From assembly GCA_026874595.1 (NCBI GenBank), contig CM049311.1:76580453-76644452 (forward strand): a DNA stretch of 64,000 nucleotides, in the 5' to 3' direction. Position 1 is the first letter of the stretch. Every line of letters begins with the position of its first letter. The notes below the pieces were generated by a model. It saw nothing but the letters and a program-made list of their open reading frames with translations, was not told the origin of the DNA and ran no database searches. Positions 23,760 to 35,981 of this stretch are shown one piece after another. A program made the translations under genes and the position numbers. This DNA is from Sipunculus nudus. Taxonomy: Eukaryota; Annelida; Sipuncula; Golfingiida; Sipunculidae.

Positions 23760-25464
23760 GTATCCGCCAAAACAGAGTTTTGCGGATACTATGTTTTCAG
23801 CTGGTCGCCGCCGCCGCCGCCGCGTAGGTGTCCGGAGAACTCCTCCGTAACCGCTGGGCGGAATTTTCCGAAACCCGGGATTATGTTCGGGTCACATGTG
23901 AACTGCTGCGCCCCGATTTTGTTTTGACCTCTGACCTTTCCTCTGCGCTCTGCGTCCGTTTGTGCGTCTGTTTCCACACATAAACCCACATATCTCGGGA
24001 ACCGTTTGACCGATCAGGAAAATTTTTTTGCACAAATGTAGCCCTCGGAGAGCTTTATAACATACACCAAAAATGGTGGCGCCACCTGCAACCATGTTTG
24101 CACAGTGTCCATCTGTTCGTCTGCCTTGGGTTAAAATCACTCATATCTCTGCAGTGACTTGACTAATTCACCTGAAATTCGGCATGCGCAAACATCCTGG
24201 ATAGCTTTTCTGATTTTATGACAGGTGGCGCCACCTACATTCACGTTGACGCTGCAGACATCCAAGCTCATATCTCGGGAACCGTTTGACCGATCAGGAA
24301 AATTCTTTTGCACAAATGTAGCCCTTGGAGAGCTTTATAACATACACCAAAAATGGTGGCGCCACCTGCAACCATGTTTGCACAGTGTCCATCTGTTCGT
24401 CTGCCTTGGGTTAAAATCACTCATATCTCTGCAGTGACTTGACTAATTCACCTGAAATTTGGCATGCGTATACATCCTGGATAGCTTATCTGATTTTATG
24501 ACAGGTGGCGCCACCTACATTCACGTTTACGCTGCAGACATCCAAGCTCATATCTCGGGAACCGTTTGACCGATCAGGAAAATTCTTTTGCACAAATGTA
24601 GCCCTTGGAGAGCTTTATAACATACACCAAAAATGGTGCCACTACCTGCAACCATGTTTGTACAGTGTCCATCTGTTTGTCTGCCTTGGGTTAAAATCAC
24701 TCATATCTCTGCAGTGACTTGACTAATTCACCTGAAATTTGGCATGCGTATACATCCTGGATAGCTTTTCTGATTTTATGACAGGTGGCGCCACCTACAT
24801 TCATGTTTACGCTGCAGACATCCAAGCTCATATCTCAGGAACCGTTTGATTGATCAGGAAAATTTTTTTGCACAAATGTAGCCCGTGGAGAGCTTTATAA
24901 CATACACCAAAAATGGTGGCGCCACCTGCAACCATGTTTGCACAGTGTCCATCTGTTCGTCTGCCTTGGGTTAAAATCACTCATATCTCTGCAGTGACTT
25001 GACTAATTCACCTGAAATTTGGCATGCGTATACATCCTGGATAGCTTATCTGATTTTATGACAGGTGGCGCCACCTACAATCAAGTTTACGCTGCAGACA
25101 TCCAAGCTCATATCTAGGGAACAGTTTGACCAATTGGGCCAAAATTTTGCATGTGTATAGTTCTCACAAAGCTCTTTATCATACGCTAAACTGGTGGCGC
25201 CACCTGCAACCCTTTTTTGCACAGCGTCCATCTGTTTGTCTGCCAAGGGCAAAAATCACTCATATACAATATAGTGGTTTGACTTATCTGCCTTAAATTT
25301 TGCATATGTATACAACTTGGACGGCTTTCTGGGTTTTTTGGTAGGTAGCGCAACCTACATACACAATTTGGCTGCAGACATCCATGCTGATATGCAACAC
25401 TTCACCCGTTCCACTCTGATTTAGGCGGATACAAGTAGTCGCTTGTCGACTACCCGTATTCTAG
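23760..25464 (+). mobile_element. F2 Helitron-like element, well-preserved 1.7-kb copy
   Basis: The left end is the hairpin GTATCCGCCAAAAC-AGA-GTTTTGCGGATAC, then a GCC-repeat (about 23806-23823) and a GC-rich lead segment. A 280-bp array fills the body. The right end has GGCGGATAC (exact inverted copy of the start), the hairpin GTAGTCG-CTTGT-CGACTAC, CCGTATT, CTAG and T. Hairpin plus a CTRR terminus is the classic Helitron 3' end. No Rep/helicase is encoded, so it is non-autonomous. Confidence 0.9.
23988..25380 (+). repeat. 280-bp tandem array in F2
   Basis: The marker TATCTCGGGAACCGTTTGAC recurs near 23991, 24271, 24551, 24831 and (as a variant) 25111, exactly 280 bp apart. Four nearly identical units and a diverged terminal one result. 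Each has two GGTGGCGCCACCT palindromes about 170 bp apart and a CTGCAGACATCC box. The low divergence between units suggests recent expansion or conversion. Confidence 0.95.
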
Positions 25465-26944
25465 TTTATATTTGTTTTGTCTTTAACAAAAAAATCTGGA
25501 AAGCTCAGGCTTTGAGTTCTATGAACAGCAGTTACCAAGTCCATCTTTGTGAGGTTAATTGCTATTTTTGGACATGCACCAACACAAGTTTCATCATAAG
25601 ATTCTGTTTCTATAGATGTCCATATTTTTTAGGGGAAATCTTTGCCAATCATATGAGAGTGAAGAATTTTGAAGAAGTCATATGAAAGTGGAGTTATTAA
25701 AAAAGACATGACCACATGACCATGATTGAATTTTGCTTTTTATAAAACCTGCAGTGTTGGGTAATAGGTTAGTCAATCATCATTATAATTATAACCTGTG
25801 ATGCTACAAGGCTAGGAAGAAATAATGAATCCTAAAGTAGAGCAGACAAGCCAAACATGTGAGGACCCTCGGGAGACCATCCATAATTGAAACAGGAGCT
25901 GGTTGGTTTCAACATACCAAGGTTATGTTATTAATTCATGACCTTATTTTTTTGACTAATGTAACAGCTGAATTTAAGAATGGGATCCAGGAAGTAATTT
26001 TCATTGGGATGATAATTGTCAGATTGTGTTTTTGAAGCAAACAACCAGCTAAGTAGGCAGGCTCCAGTTGAAACAGGATTAGGTCACCACAGTTTTGTGA
26101 TGATGATAACATTTGTTAAAAGCCAGAGCATCAGTTGTCTCACAGTAATCTTTTCGGTGCAGTCATGAGTTCAACCAGCTATTTTATACAACAGGAAGAG
26201 GCTTATCAGGTATATATCTTCCTATTATTAAAAGAATTGTTCATATATAGGATAACAAAAGACTAACCGTGAATAATTAAAAGAAATCTGGAAGCACAGG
26301 TTGTTTTTATATTCAAATGGTTTTTGTTTTGTTTCATGATGTTTTATCAGTTGAAAATTGGTAGAAATAACTTGCATTTCACACCACTGAAAGTGTTAAT
26401 GTTGTAGCTTTGCCAGCTTTTACTCCTATTGAGTCATAGGTCATTCAGTAATGCTTGTTCAGGGTCAAGGAAAATAATATTTCTATATGTTAATCTGTAT
26501 ATATTTATACTGTTAGTATGGCATGGTGTTATGACATAAAATACATGCTTTCTCTTGTCCACAGCCAACATGATAAGATAGAGAGGTTAATGTGTTTTCT
26601 TCAGGCTGTCCCAGATTGTATACATACACTTATTTATAAATGGATGATTCAATTTTGCCAGAATCCAGGCAGGTGGTGATTAAAAAGTAAAAATCAGGTT
26701 TCAAATACAAAGTGAGGAGTTGAAAAGATCAGTTATTTTTTCCAAACATTGTATCCTGCTATAGCACAAACATATGAACAAAAACACAAGGCACTGGGTT
26801 CCAAAACGATGCATTTTTTATAAGTTTATTACTCAGGTATCATGTAATAAAGCTTGCACAATGTGGTCTTTTTACTGTTTTACTGTTAGACAATTTTTTT
26901 CGGATGACTACATGTTAAGATTTTTCTTTTTTTCTTACTTGTAG
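25465..26944. other. Intron upstream of the 49-nt exon
   Basis: AT-rich sequence ends in the acceptor tract (TTTTTCTTTTTTTCTTACTTGTAG region, 26920-26944). No element ends were recognised. Confidence 0.5.
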
Positions 26945-26993
26945 ATGCAGCATCCCATTCAGATGAAACCTGCAGATAGTGAGAAGAGAAATG
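26945..26993 (+). CDS. CELF1/2: CELF/Bruno RNA-binding protein, 49-nt internal exon, end of RRM1
   Basis: This micro-exon encodes sixteen residues (M-Q-H-P-I-Q-M-K-P-A-D-S-E-K-R-N) plus one base of the next codon. They form the last beta strand of RRM1 and the start of the RRM1-RRM2 linker. The block I-Q-M-K-P-A-D-S-E is diagnostic for the CELF family. A long pyrimidine tract ending TTACTTGTAG precedes it, and GTAAGA follows at 26994. It enters in phase 0 from 5767-5849 and leaves in phase 1, which fits the exon at 41389. Its length is not a multiple of three, so skipping it would shift the frame into RRM2. It lies 21.1 kb from the preceding exon and 14.4 kb from the next. Confidence 0.95.
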
Positions 26994-28015
26994 GTAAGAG
27001 CATACAAAGGATGCTGATATTAAAACTGTAACATAACCTACTATGAAAATGAGATATAGCTGAGCTGGTGTCTGCAATATGATGCCCTTGTGATTTCCTC
27101 CACTTAGTGGCTCTGTAACCATTAATGAGACTGAAAATACCACACTTTGTGGACCTTTTGTGGTTATACCAACCTTTTAAATGTTATCAAATCATTATTT
27201 AGTGTCAGAGCTGGTGTAGACATTGAAGATTCTTGGATAGATAAATTATGTAATAATGCTCATTTTCTTGCTGATATGGAGTGATTATGGTTGAAGAAAA
27301 TGTGCATGCACTTCAGACTTATTTGAAAAGAATTCATGGAAATAGTGAATAATGTATTCTGTAGCCAGAAATATTGCGAGAAAAGTTGATTCTATGTTTG
27401 GCTGTATGTATGCTGTCACTGAAAGGGCACAGGACAGAAGTATACAAACATATAAATATGTGCTCAGTGGTTTACTTACCTGCCAAGCCAGTGTGATATA
27501 TAGTGTTTATATGGGAACTGAATGACTTTGTTTATGGGTGCCTCAGGATCCTTATTTGGCCAACTATTTTCCTTGAGTGTTTTTTAAAAGAAGAAAAAAT
27601 GATGAAATGAGCACTGTTTTATTACTTGCAAAGGACTTTTCACTCTAGTGATTGTATTTTCCCCACTGGATACCGTCCTTTTGTTGTCAGGTACTTACAA
27701 GGTAATGAGCTCATAGCAGAGCCTGTTAGGAGGGTGAACCACAGCAGAGACAGCAGTGGCATTTTTGTCGAAAGGATGATAGAATCTGCAAACATGCTTG
27801 ATGTTTGGCAATCCTTTGGCATATAATTATATATATTTCTGTGATCTGCCAGAGGTTTTCTTTTAACAGACTGAATGAAGGTTTTATCATATACAAATAG
27901 ATTGATGTATTTCACTCCATGAAATCTTCTAATAAGCCAGCTCAAAACAGCTTTTCATATACTGGTAGCTTCAGTTTATTAATCAGCATAATGGATGGTC
28001 CTTAAACCATATTTG
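26994..28015. other. Intronic sequence without recognised feature
   Basis: No repeat ends or coding signal were recognised. Confidence 0.5.
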
Positions 28016-28171
28016 GTCCCCTGCCATAAAGAGAGAGAACCACTAAAATGGTCTGCAACTGTCCGGTCCGTCCATCCGTTCTCGTCTGTCTGTTCCAACC
28101 CTATCACTGATGCCACACTGATTTCCTAGTTAAACATATGATTGGGGACTATTTGTAGCTCTAGGCCCTTG
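28016..28171 (+). mobile_element. F7 mini-element, 156 bp
   Basis: It starts GTCCCCTGCC, has a GTCCGTCCATCCG / CGTCTGTCTG stretch, then an inverted GGGGAC, and ends CTAGGCCCTTG followed by T. It has the same order of parts as the larger families but is very short, so I am less sure. Confidence 0.45.
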
Positions 28172-28183
28172 TTTGTTTATATT

Positions 28184-28652
28184 GTCCCCTGCTCCTTGGA
28201 TATGGGGGACATTGTTTTGGGTTTGTCTGTCTGTCTGTCTGTCTGTCCGTCCCCCTGTCAGGTTTTTTCATTTCAATGCGATAACTTTTCTAAATGTTAT
28301 CTGATTTCATTCAAATTTGGGTCCGTGATTGCTCTCATGCAAACCTTGGTTGGGATAGGTTTTGAAGTGTCTATCTGAAAATAATTCTCTCCATCTCAAA
28401 AACAAAATTATCATATTTTGGTCCAATTTCTCAATGTGTTTTAGTTTTTATGTTTGCTGGCAGATGTCTTCACATGTAAAAGTGGGTTTTGATCCTATTT
28501 CTCAATGTGTTTTAGTTTTAATCACCTGCAGATGTAAGATTTAAGTTTTCATGTGCCCTCAAGATTTTCTCCTTGTGTCATTATTTTGGTTGCTTATCAA
28601 GTATGAAAGACAACAAGATCTCAGAGTTGGGGACATTAATTCCATGAATTTG
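28184..28652 (+). mobile_element. F7 element, about 470 bp
   Basis: The left hairpin pairs GTCCCC with GGGGGAC (28184-28210), followed by a (GTCT)n/(GTCC) microsatellite at 28224-28250. GGGGAC recurs inverted near 28629-28634, followed by an AATTCCATGAATT hairpin and TTG. Two diverged internal repeats contain TCTCAATGTGTTTTAGTTTT (28432 and 28501). The exact right end is uncertain. Confidence 0.6.
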
Positions 28653-29448
28653 CTTTTTTATTTATAATACATATTGTAGCACATAGGGAATTAAGGCATG
28701 ACTTCAATTAAATTGATAAGTATATAACCAGTTTGTACACAGGGCTTCCAAAAGTTATTTAATCTCATTTGTAAGAGCTAAATAAAAACATTCATTTTAA
28801 ATGAAAAAATGATTTGTGGTAACTTTTACAGTATACTCCACAGTGCTTTGTTAGCATAAAGTAATTTCCTGTCTTCTGCTGACAATTAACTTGTGGCACA
28901 AGTGCTTTCAAGTTAAGTATGAAAAGTTTAATACTAGGATGTTGTGAGAGTATTTAAATCAAACTTACAAGCTACCAAACATGGTCATGTGAGCCTTGGA
29001 AAGTACCTTGCATTAGATTCTATAACAAGTTGTACATACGTGTAAGTTTATATTAACTAAAAATTGATATAGCCAGTAGATAATCTAATAATGTTTCTTT
29101 ATAAACAGGGTACTATTCTGCAAAAGTTAATGGACATATGCAATCTTTGGAACGTACCTTTGGTCCAAACAAATTAAGTAGTACACTTAAATAGTAAATT
29201 CAAAGTTATTAAAGCACATCTTTGTGACTTTAGTATAACCATCATATTTGTTTGTTAAAGCCTTGGTGGTGCTTGTGCACATAACCATTAAACATAAATC
29301 TGAGGTTTCATTGGTAAATATTATGTGAAATTCATATGATTTGAGCAGAGCCTTTTACATATATGTCTACTTTTCTGTAGATGAATCATGTAGTTGCTTA
29401 CTTGGCATTTGTTGGTTCTAAAAAGCCATGACTTGTACTTAAAAAATA

Positions 29449-29553
<105 letters not shown>

Positions 29554-31036
29554 GTACTCAAAATACCATTAGGTTAAATTTATCAACGTGTATCTTTTAG
29601 AGCCAGTCATGTGTGAATAGGTGATGAAATAAGTACATACAAGTCTAGTGACATGTTTTTTATACTGCTCCCTTTTACAGGGCTTAGATTTTCAAATAAA
29701 TATTCTTACAAGGGAAGTAATGGATTGATGACATTTGTTAAGATTGGTGTCATGCCACTTTGATCTGATAATGCCCCAACTTTCCTAATATGGCTTTTAC
29801 ATTGATTTCTGATTTTACAGGAATAGTTTGAATTTACAATTAGTTGCCCTGCTGGGTATATTTATTTTATTATTTATATTGTTTGTAGGCATTCAGAAAG
29901 CCTTCCTCTTTGAGTTCTTTTCATCAATCATCAGAATGGAAGCTTTTCAGCAACTTGCATGTACTTTCCTGCAACAGTGCTGTAATCCAGACAGAGCTGA
30001 AGTATGCTGCCCAGCACTTTCAGATTCAGTCCCAGATTACATCTAATCTGAATCGATCAATGTTCAATGTTACTCTAACAGATGAACTTTCAATCATATT
30101 AATACTGTCAATAGCATTCCAGTCAACACTTCCCAGCAAATTAGCATGCAGCTTTGCACTTGTTAGCAAATATTGCCAATAAAAAACATGCTCTTGGGTC
30201 CCATTTTATATGGAGATAGTGAAGTGTCAGGCTTATCAGGGGCTTGTGTTGATTCACATGAGTTTAAAGGGAAATGGTTATATAGACATCCAAGTTTGGT
30301 AGCGTTCTCCCCCAAATAATCAATAAGGCCATCCATGTTTGACAGTTCTTTCTTTGTTTATGGGATCTGTTGATAAAATCTTGATAAATAAATTTGTACT
30401 GTGAGAATTCTTTAATGTTCTTAGTCTAAGTGTGCACTTTCATTCATGGCAATACATAAATTCAGGCACTCTACTTTTCATTTGTCTTGTTTAGTCTCAA
30501 ATAACTCTCATAAACACTGTCTTGAAAATAGACTTTGCTGTTGCTCTGTAAGTGTCTTAAACTGTCTGAATGAGAGATACTTGTATGAGAGTAACCAGTC
30601 TGTACATGCCAGTTTATTTTCCAAAAAGGAACCATTCATTCATTATTCAAACCTGATGCCAGTAGTAGCTTTGCTTTTATTTAAAAAAAAAAAACGTACA
30701 GACATCTCCAGAAAAGCTTCAGTTATTTCTTTGTCTTGTGAGGGAATGAACACATGATGCTGTAAACTTTGCTTCTTCAGGCGCTTCTTCAGAAGCATTT
30801 ATAATTTATTGGTGTTTTGTAGCTCTGATTTTTATGTGTCTTCTGTCTGAGAGAGAGCCAGCTTTTGTTTTGTCACCTATACAGATTTTGTAAATTTAAA
30901 ATTCCCTTAACAATTTGTTTCAACAAGGTTCACCAATGATTCCTGTCCATCATGATCATCAAAGTTATACTTGCACTGAAACTTTAAATTATTTCTTGAT
31001 ATAGGAAGCAGTATATTCATTAACATATACTATCCA

Positions 31037-31038
<2 letters not shown>

Positions 31039-31110
<72 letters not shown>
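31039..31110. repeat. (TA)n microsatellite, about 72 bp
   Basis: Uninterrupted TA dinucleotides; 1.5 kb from a similar tract. Confidence 0.95.
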
Positions 31111-31112
<2 letters not shown>

Positions 31113-31176
31113 GTATAAACTAATTTTGATCATCTCAGATCATTTCAGTGGAATGTCAGTCAATAGTTTTTACCTT

Positions 31177-31850
31177 AGCAGACTGAAAGCCAACAGAGGT
31201 ATAGTGTCTGTCTGGCCCAATGACCGGCTGGCTGTTAGCAGGGTACAAATCGTAAGCATAAGGGCTAGGATCACGAAACTGTGCATTATCAGAGATTCTA
31301 AAGAGATATCCTTGGAAACCTAAAATGAGGCCACTGTAACCTTTACTCTGCGAGTTACTTGGTATGTTTGAGCACCCCCAGAAATAATATAAAATACATA
31401 CAAATGACCAGATAACTCAGCTTTGGCTTGATCAATTGTTGTTGAAATTAGGTTGCCTGAAGATTGTGGATAGCTTTTTCTTGTAATGTAGACTAGTGGC
31501 ACCACCCATGATCTTTTTAAGGTTTGATGGTGATAAATACCCCCATCACTGCCACTTGAGAAAAGTGTGAGAACATAACTATAAAACTAACAATCAGATT
31601 TCCTTTATGATGTTGATATGAATCATTAAATAAAGCCAATTGAAATTGGGATTGTGACTTATAATAAAGACTGGCATTTATCTTGAATAATACCACATTT
31701 GGTGAAAATCTGATAAAATATTATATTCTCAAGAATGGGTGGATAGGAAAGAACACCATTTATTTTAAGGTCACAAAATAAGGGGAGAACACCATATATT
31801 TTGAGGTCACAAGGCACAAATTCAGCTGAGGGTCTAGACCCATGGATCCT
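31177..31850 (+). mobile_element. F1 element, diverged copy abutting F6
   Basis: The start is a decayed F1 hairpin (TTAGCAGACTGAAAG ... AGGTATAG). A GGGTACAAATCGTAAG box, CTTGGAAACCTAAAATGAGG and ACTAGTGGCACCACC unit features follow. It ends TTCAGCTGAGGGTCTAGACC and CATGGATCC. The expected CTTG is missing at that point, but TCTCTTGTTTG stands just after the F6 element, so F6 may sit inside the last few bases. Confidence 0.65.
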
Positions 31851-31854
31851 TTTT

Positions 31855-33509
31855 AGCGAACTGTGAGCTTACGGATGGTGTGGCGTCGTCTGGCATCCGT
31901 GGTCTGTCCTCCCGTGTCCGGCGTCCGGCGTCCGTCATCTGTACATTAACCCATACTATCTTGAAAACGGCAAGAGTAAGCATCACGAAATTTTATGCAA
32001 AAAATTAGTCATCTAAAAAACTCTATCGGATTTTGCTTATTTTTTGGCTAACTGCATTTTCTCAGATTTAATTGTGAAAAAGCTAAAAAAGCTTAAAAAA
32101 TCTTCTTCTCCAAAACTGTTCAGCAAAATTGTCCAATATTTCACAGAAATGATTCCTGGAACAATCTTTCTCAATTTTGTTCAAATGGTTTAAGTTCGGT
32201 GATTTTTGGCCGAGTTACAGGAAGTTGAACTTAGTCATCTGTCCAAAAAAGCATAGTAAAATTACAATCTCAGAAACGGCTGGAGCTGTCATCACCAAAT
32301 TTTATGCCAATATTGGTCACATGAGTCATATCTGAAATTGAGGTATTGGTGGCGCCACCTGCATCGGCCTTTTTTGTACGGGTGTCATCAGTGCCCGTAT
32401 CATACTGATGGCTACAAAAAACTTCTCTAAAACCATATGGCCAAATTGTTTTATATCACACAGAAATGATCCTAGGGTAGTGCTTTCTGAAGTTTGTTCA
32501 AATGGTCTCAGTTCAGTGACTTTTGGCTGAGTTATGGAAAGCTGAATTTAGTCATATGCCATAACATCCCATTTTAGCTAAGTGGCTACAAAGATCTTCT
32601 TCTCAAAAACCACTGGGCCAAATTCTTAAATCTCACACATGAATTATCCCTAGATGTTGATAATTCAAGTTTGTTCAAATGGTTTTGGTTCAGTGATTTT
32701 TGGCTGAGTTATAAGAAGCTTAACTTAGCCATTTTGCTTTATTTTCCCATATGAATTATAAACCTGTAAAACGTTTTTTGACTGAGGCCACTGAGGCAAA
32801 TTTGTTTAATATTTCACAAGAATAATCCCCTGAATAATTCTTATAATAATTGTCTTTTATGGTTCCAAAGAATGAATTTTGGCTGAATTATAAAGATTGA
32901 ATTGAGTCATTTTACCATATATGTAAGCTTTGTGAAGCAGATACATCTAGCCTGGCACCTGTTTATCAGCATCCATTACATCATGCCTCTAGACATTTAG
33001 ATTTCAGGTTATCTATGGTTAATATTGACAAGAATGTTTTTTAAAAGCTTTTAAAAAATGTAGATTTATGATTTTAGATATTCCTCGTGCCAGGCAATGT
33101 TTACAATCACAGGTATACAGCTCTCTGTGGGTATATAAAGACGGCTGTATATACATATGGAATAGCTTTGTCACCTACAAGACTGGTGGTGCCACTTACA
33201 ATAATTTTTGCACAGTGTGTGTCCCTGCTTATTTTCAGGAGGGGTTTGATATATCAGTCTGAAATTGGGCATATGTATATATCACTGATAGCTTTGTTGT
33301 TTACAAGACTGGTGGTGCCAGCTACAATCATTTTTGTGTTGTGTGCATCCATGCCAGAATTTCAGCAGTGATGTTTGTGTAATTGTTTCTTATTCAAAAT
33401 GTTTAGTACTTGCATTGTTCATTTACATGAGAATTAATGGTCCAGCATTGAAGCATTATACCTGGTGTATTTCCCAATGCACAGGTGCGCATTAGGCCTG
33501 TAGGCCTTG
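31855..33509 (+). mobile_element. F6 element, 1.65 kb
   Basis: It starts AGCGAACTGTGAGC after TTTT, followed by a GTCCGGCGTCCGG microsatellite-like lead. The units resemble those at 1-632 (GCTACAAAAAACTTCT, GATTTTTGGC.GAGTTA) and include a GGTGGCGCCACCTGC palindrome near 32349. Later units (33100-33370) have TGGTGGTGCCA boxes like F2. The right end is the palindromic AGGCCT-GT-AGGCCT, TTG and a T run. No clear inverted copy of the 5' end is seen, so assignment to the same architecture is weaker than for F1-F5. Confidence 0.65.
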
Positions 33510-33674
33510 TTTTTTTTTCTCTTGTTTGCACCAGATCTCTAATATGCCTGAATTTCAAACACTGAAATTTGGACACAGTTATATTCATAGGTGATAGATC
33601 TGGACCAAATATTTAGTTTAAACTGACCTATTTTCTAAGGCCATAAACTCCATAGCTGGATTCTAAATCATGCT

Positions 33675-33692
33675 CCCCCCCCCCCCCCCCCC
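33675..33692. repeat. C18 homopolymer
   Basis: Uninterrupted run of C with no recognised surrounding element. Confidence 0.95.
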
Positions 33693-35080
33693 ATTGCCAA
33701 TGTTTGTGCTAGAGCACGAATATGGCTCATTTAAAAATTGATCTTTATTGAGAGTAAAAGTCACAGATGACAAATTTGTACCCTATACTTAATTATTTTT
33801 TACAAATTTTTTTAACATGAACTAATTTTCAAGCTTCATAGCCTGTCCTCTGTTATTTCTCATAAATTTGCAGATAACTGAAGGTAGGTATGGGGCAAGG
33901 GATTAGGTGTAGGTTGAGGCTTCCTTAGCTGTCACTCAGCAGTTGCAGACATATAGTTGAACCATCAGTTTAATCAGCAGCATGTTGTCTGCTTGAAATA
34001 TATTATTGCTCTTGACACTCTTTCATGCGAGCTGTGTAAGAACTGGCTCTCAAGATGTCCAAGTTCCCTTGCAAATAAACTAATTCCAAAATGAAAATTT
34101 CCCCATGATGGAATTTATGACAGGTAAATCTTTTAATATTGAACATCAGTTTCAAGTCTTAGTAATGTCCATGGTGAGCATTTGATACAAAAACAGTGCC
34201 AATACAATGAAGGAAGGTCATCTAAGTAAACTCAAGTGAAAGCCAGTGAGATGAATTAACAGTACATTGCCTTTCATTGGTACATGGAATTACCAACATG
34301 GCTTCGGATCATTTGCATGACATTTATTCTTAATATCTGTTTCATTATTCACGAACATGTCGCCAGACAAGCATCAGGCATTAGTTGTTTGCACAAATTA
34401 CAGCATTGCAAACATACTGTTGTTGGCTGAAATGCTTGCAGTTTGTCACCAGGTACTAAAGAAACAGCTTGTTTTGACAGAAAAGAGATGGAGACAGAGG
34501 CCTGCACAAAACTGGAGACTGCATGACTGTCAGGTTGAATCTCAAAGATCATTAACAGTCATCCATAGGGATAGTATCGATTGCATTGTTTGACAGGACA
34601 GACATGAAACAACCAGAAGGGCAGATGACAGATGATTCCCATCACAGGATCCACCCTTGGCTTTAGCACACAAACCTGCAAACTATTTTATGACACAAAC
34701 CAGGGTGGCAACACAATCTGATTAACTGTTCTTGATGTTGATCAATAAGTATGATTGCTGAAAATGTTGTCATGCCCAAGTTAAGCAGCAGCAAAATGCA
34801 GCCTTTGATATATGGACTGCAGGATGTTGAATGTTTGCTTGTGCCTTTGTGACTGTCTGTCATGCTTGGTAAGCTTGTCTGAAGAAAATTAAATTCTAAA
34901 TAGGACAATATTGCTTTCTGACTGGGCCATCCCCAAGAGCTTTGGCTGTTTATCAGAGTTGTCTGCTTTGGTGTTTGCTGCCTTATGTCAGGAGTGTTTT
35001 TCATTTCATGTTAATAGATACATCATCACATGGTCATCAGTGTTGCAATCAGTGGGACATTAGGCATTTATTACTCCCCT

Positions 35081-35092
35081 CCCCCCCCCCCC
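35081..35092. repeat. C12 homopolymer
   Basis: Preceded by ACTCCCCT; no surrounding element recognised. Confidence 0.9.
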
Positions 35093-35576
35093 AATAAAAT
35101 TTAACTTTTCTCTGCTGTTGAAGTTGCTCTGCACACATCACTTTGGTCTTGAAGGTCTCATACTCTTGATGTCAAGAATACAGAACAAGGGGAGTGACAT
35201 GCCCGTGACTTCTGCTTCATGCCTCTTTTATGTTCTATCTTTGAACTTCAGTAATTTACTGTGTATTCTGCAATAGATACACTGACTTTTCTGTCAGTTT
35301 TGTAGGCCAGCAAAGAATAAATTTTCCAGATTTGATCCCATTGAATTCTAAACAAATTGATCAGACAGTAAAAACTCTTTACCATATATGGTATTGCTCT
35401 GTCAGAGGGAATGTAAGAAAATCAATCTATAAATGTTGTGGTAATATCTTTTAGTTTCAGATCTTCTGTTCAGAGAAAATGCTAATGTCAGTTGATTAAC
35501 AGTTAACATTAGATGAATACTAAAATTAACTAGAGCATGCACGCAAACATTTATAGGAATATGCTATTATATTTTT

Positions 35577-35981
35577 AGCTCAGCTGACTGAAAATCTTCT
35601 GAGCTATATGACGAGGCCTAAAATATTTTTATTTTGGTTCATAATGTTTAAGTGATATGCCTCATCTATACCTTTTGAACAGAATAGTTTGAACATAACT
35701 GGATTCTTATTCATAAAGTTATGGTATAATTTATTGCAATAATTGACAGTATTTATTGTACGCATGCAGAAGTGTAATGTCTGTTTCCAAATATCTCAGG
35801 AACGGCTGCAATATCAGCTCAAAATTTGTCAGTTGTATTGATCATGTGTCTCAAAAATTTACTATATCTTTGTATAACTCTTTACACATTGGAATTAAAA
35901 ACAGGGGAACATAGTTAGAGTGAAATGTCTTTTGGCCCTACTGAATGTCTTACTTGATGCTGAGATTTTATAGGTTCCTTG
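35577..35981 (+). mobile_element. F1 element, small 405-bp relic
   Basis: The left hairpin is nearly intact (AGCTCAGCTGACTGAAAAT ... TTCTGAGCT), but the microsatellite is gone. One internal unit of F6 style (ATATCTCAGGAACGGCTG) remains. The right end TGCTGAG...ATAGGTTCCTTG then T is a decayed F1 terminus. Confidence 0.6.

Larger units (their letters stand above)
5850..26944 (+). other. CELF1/2: Complete intron of the CELF gene (21.1 kb)
   Basis: The intron runs from GTAAGT at 5850 to the pyrimidine-rich TTGTAG acceptor at 26943-26944 and interrupts RRM1 in phase 0. Most of its length is mobile-element sequence (families F1 to F5), plus an 810-bp tandem duplication. No other coding exon or structured RNA was recognised inside it. 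Confidence 0.9.
33510..35576. other. Intronic sequence with C homopolymers
   Basis: C18 lies at 33675-33692 and C12 at 35081-35092. Nothing else was recognised; open frames near 34357 and 34663 show no family likeness. Confidence 0.5.

Noticed and set aside
23988-25380. CRISPR-like regular repeats
   Set aside because: The 280-bp units are contiguous, with no spacers, in an animal intron and inside a mobile element.
28142-28378. Open frame over the GTCT microsatellite
   Set aside because: It arises from the F7 start and its simple repeat; no protein-like content.
35160-35220. Reverse-oriented F1 3' end (GAACAAGGGGAGTGACATGCCCGTG)
   Set aside because: The hairpin and inverted terminus needed for F1 are missing and no matching 5' end follows, so it is not evidence for a minus-strand copy.
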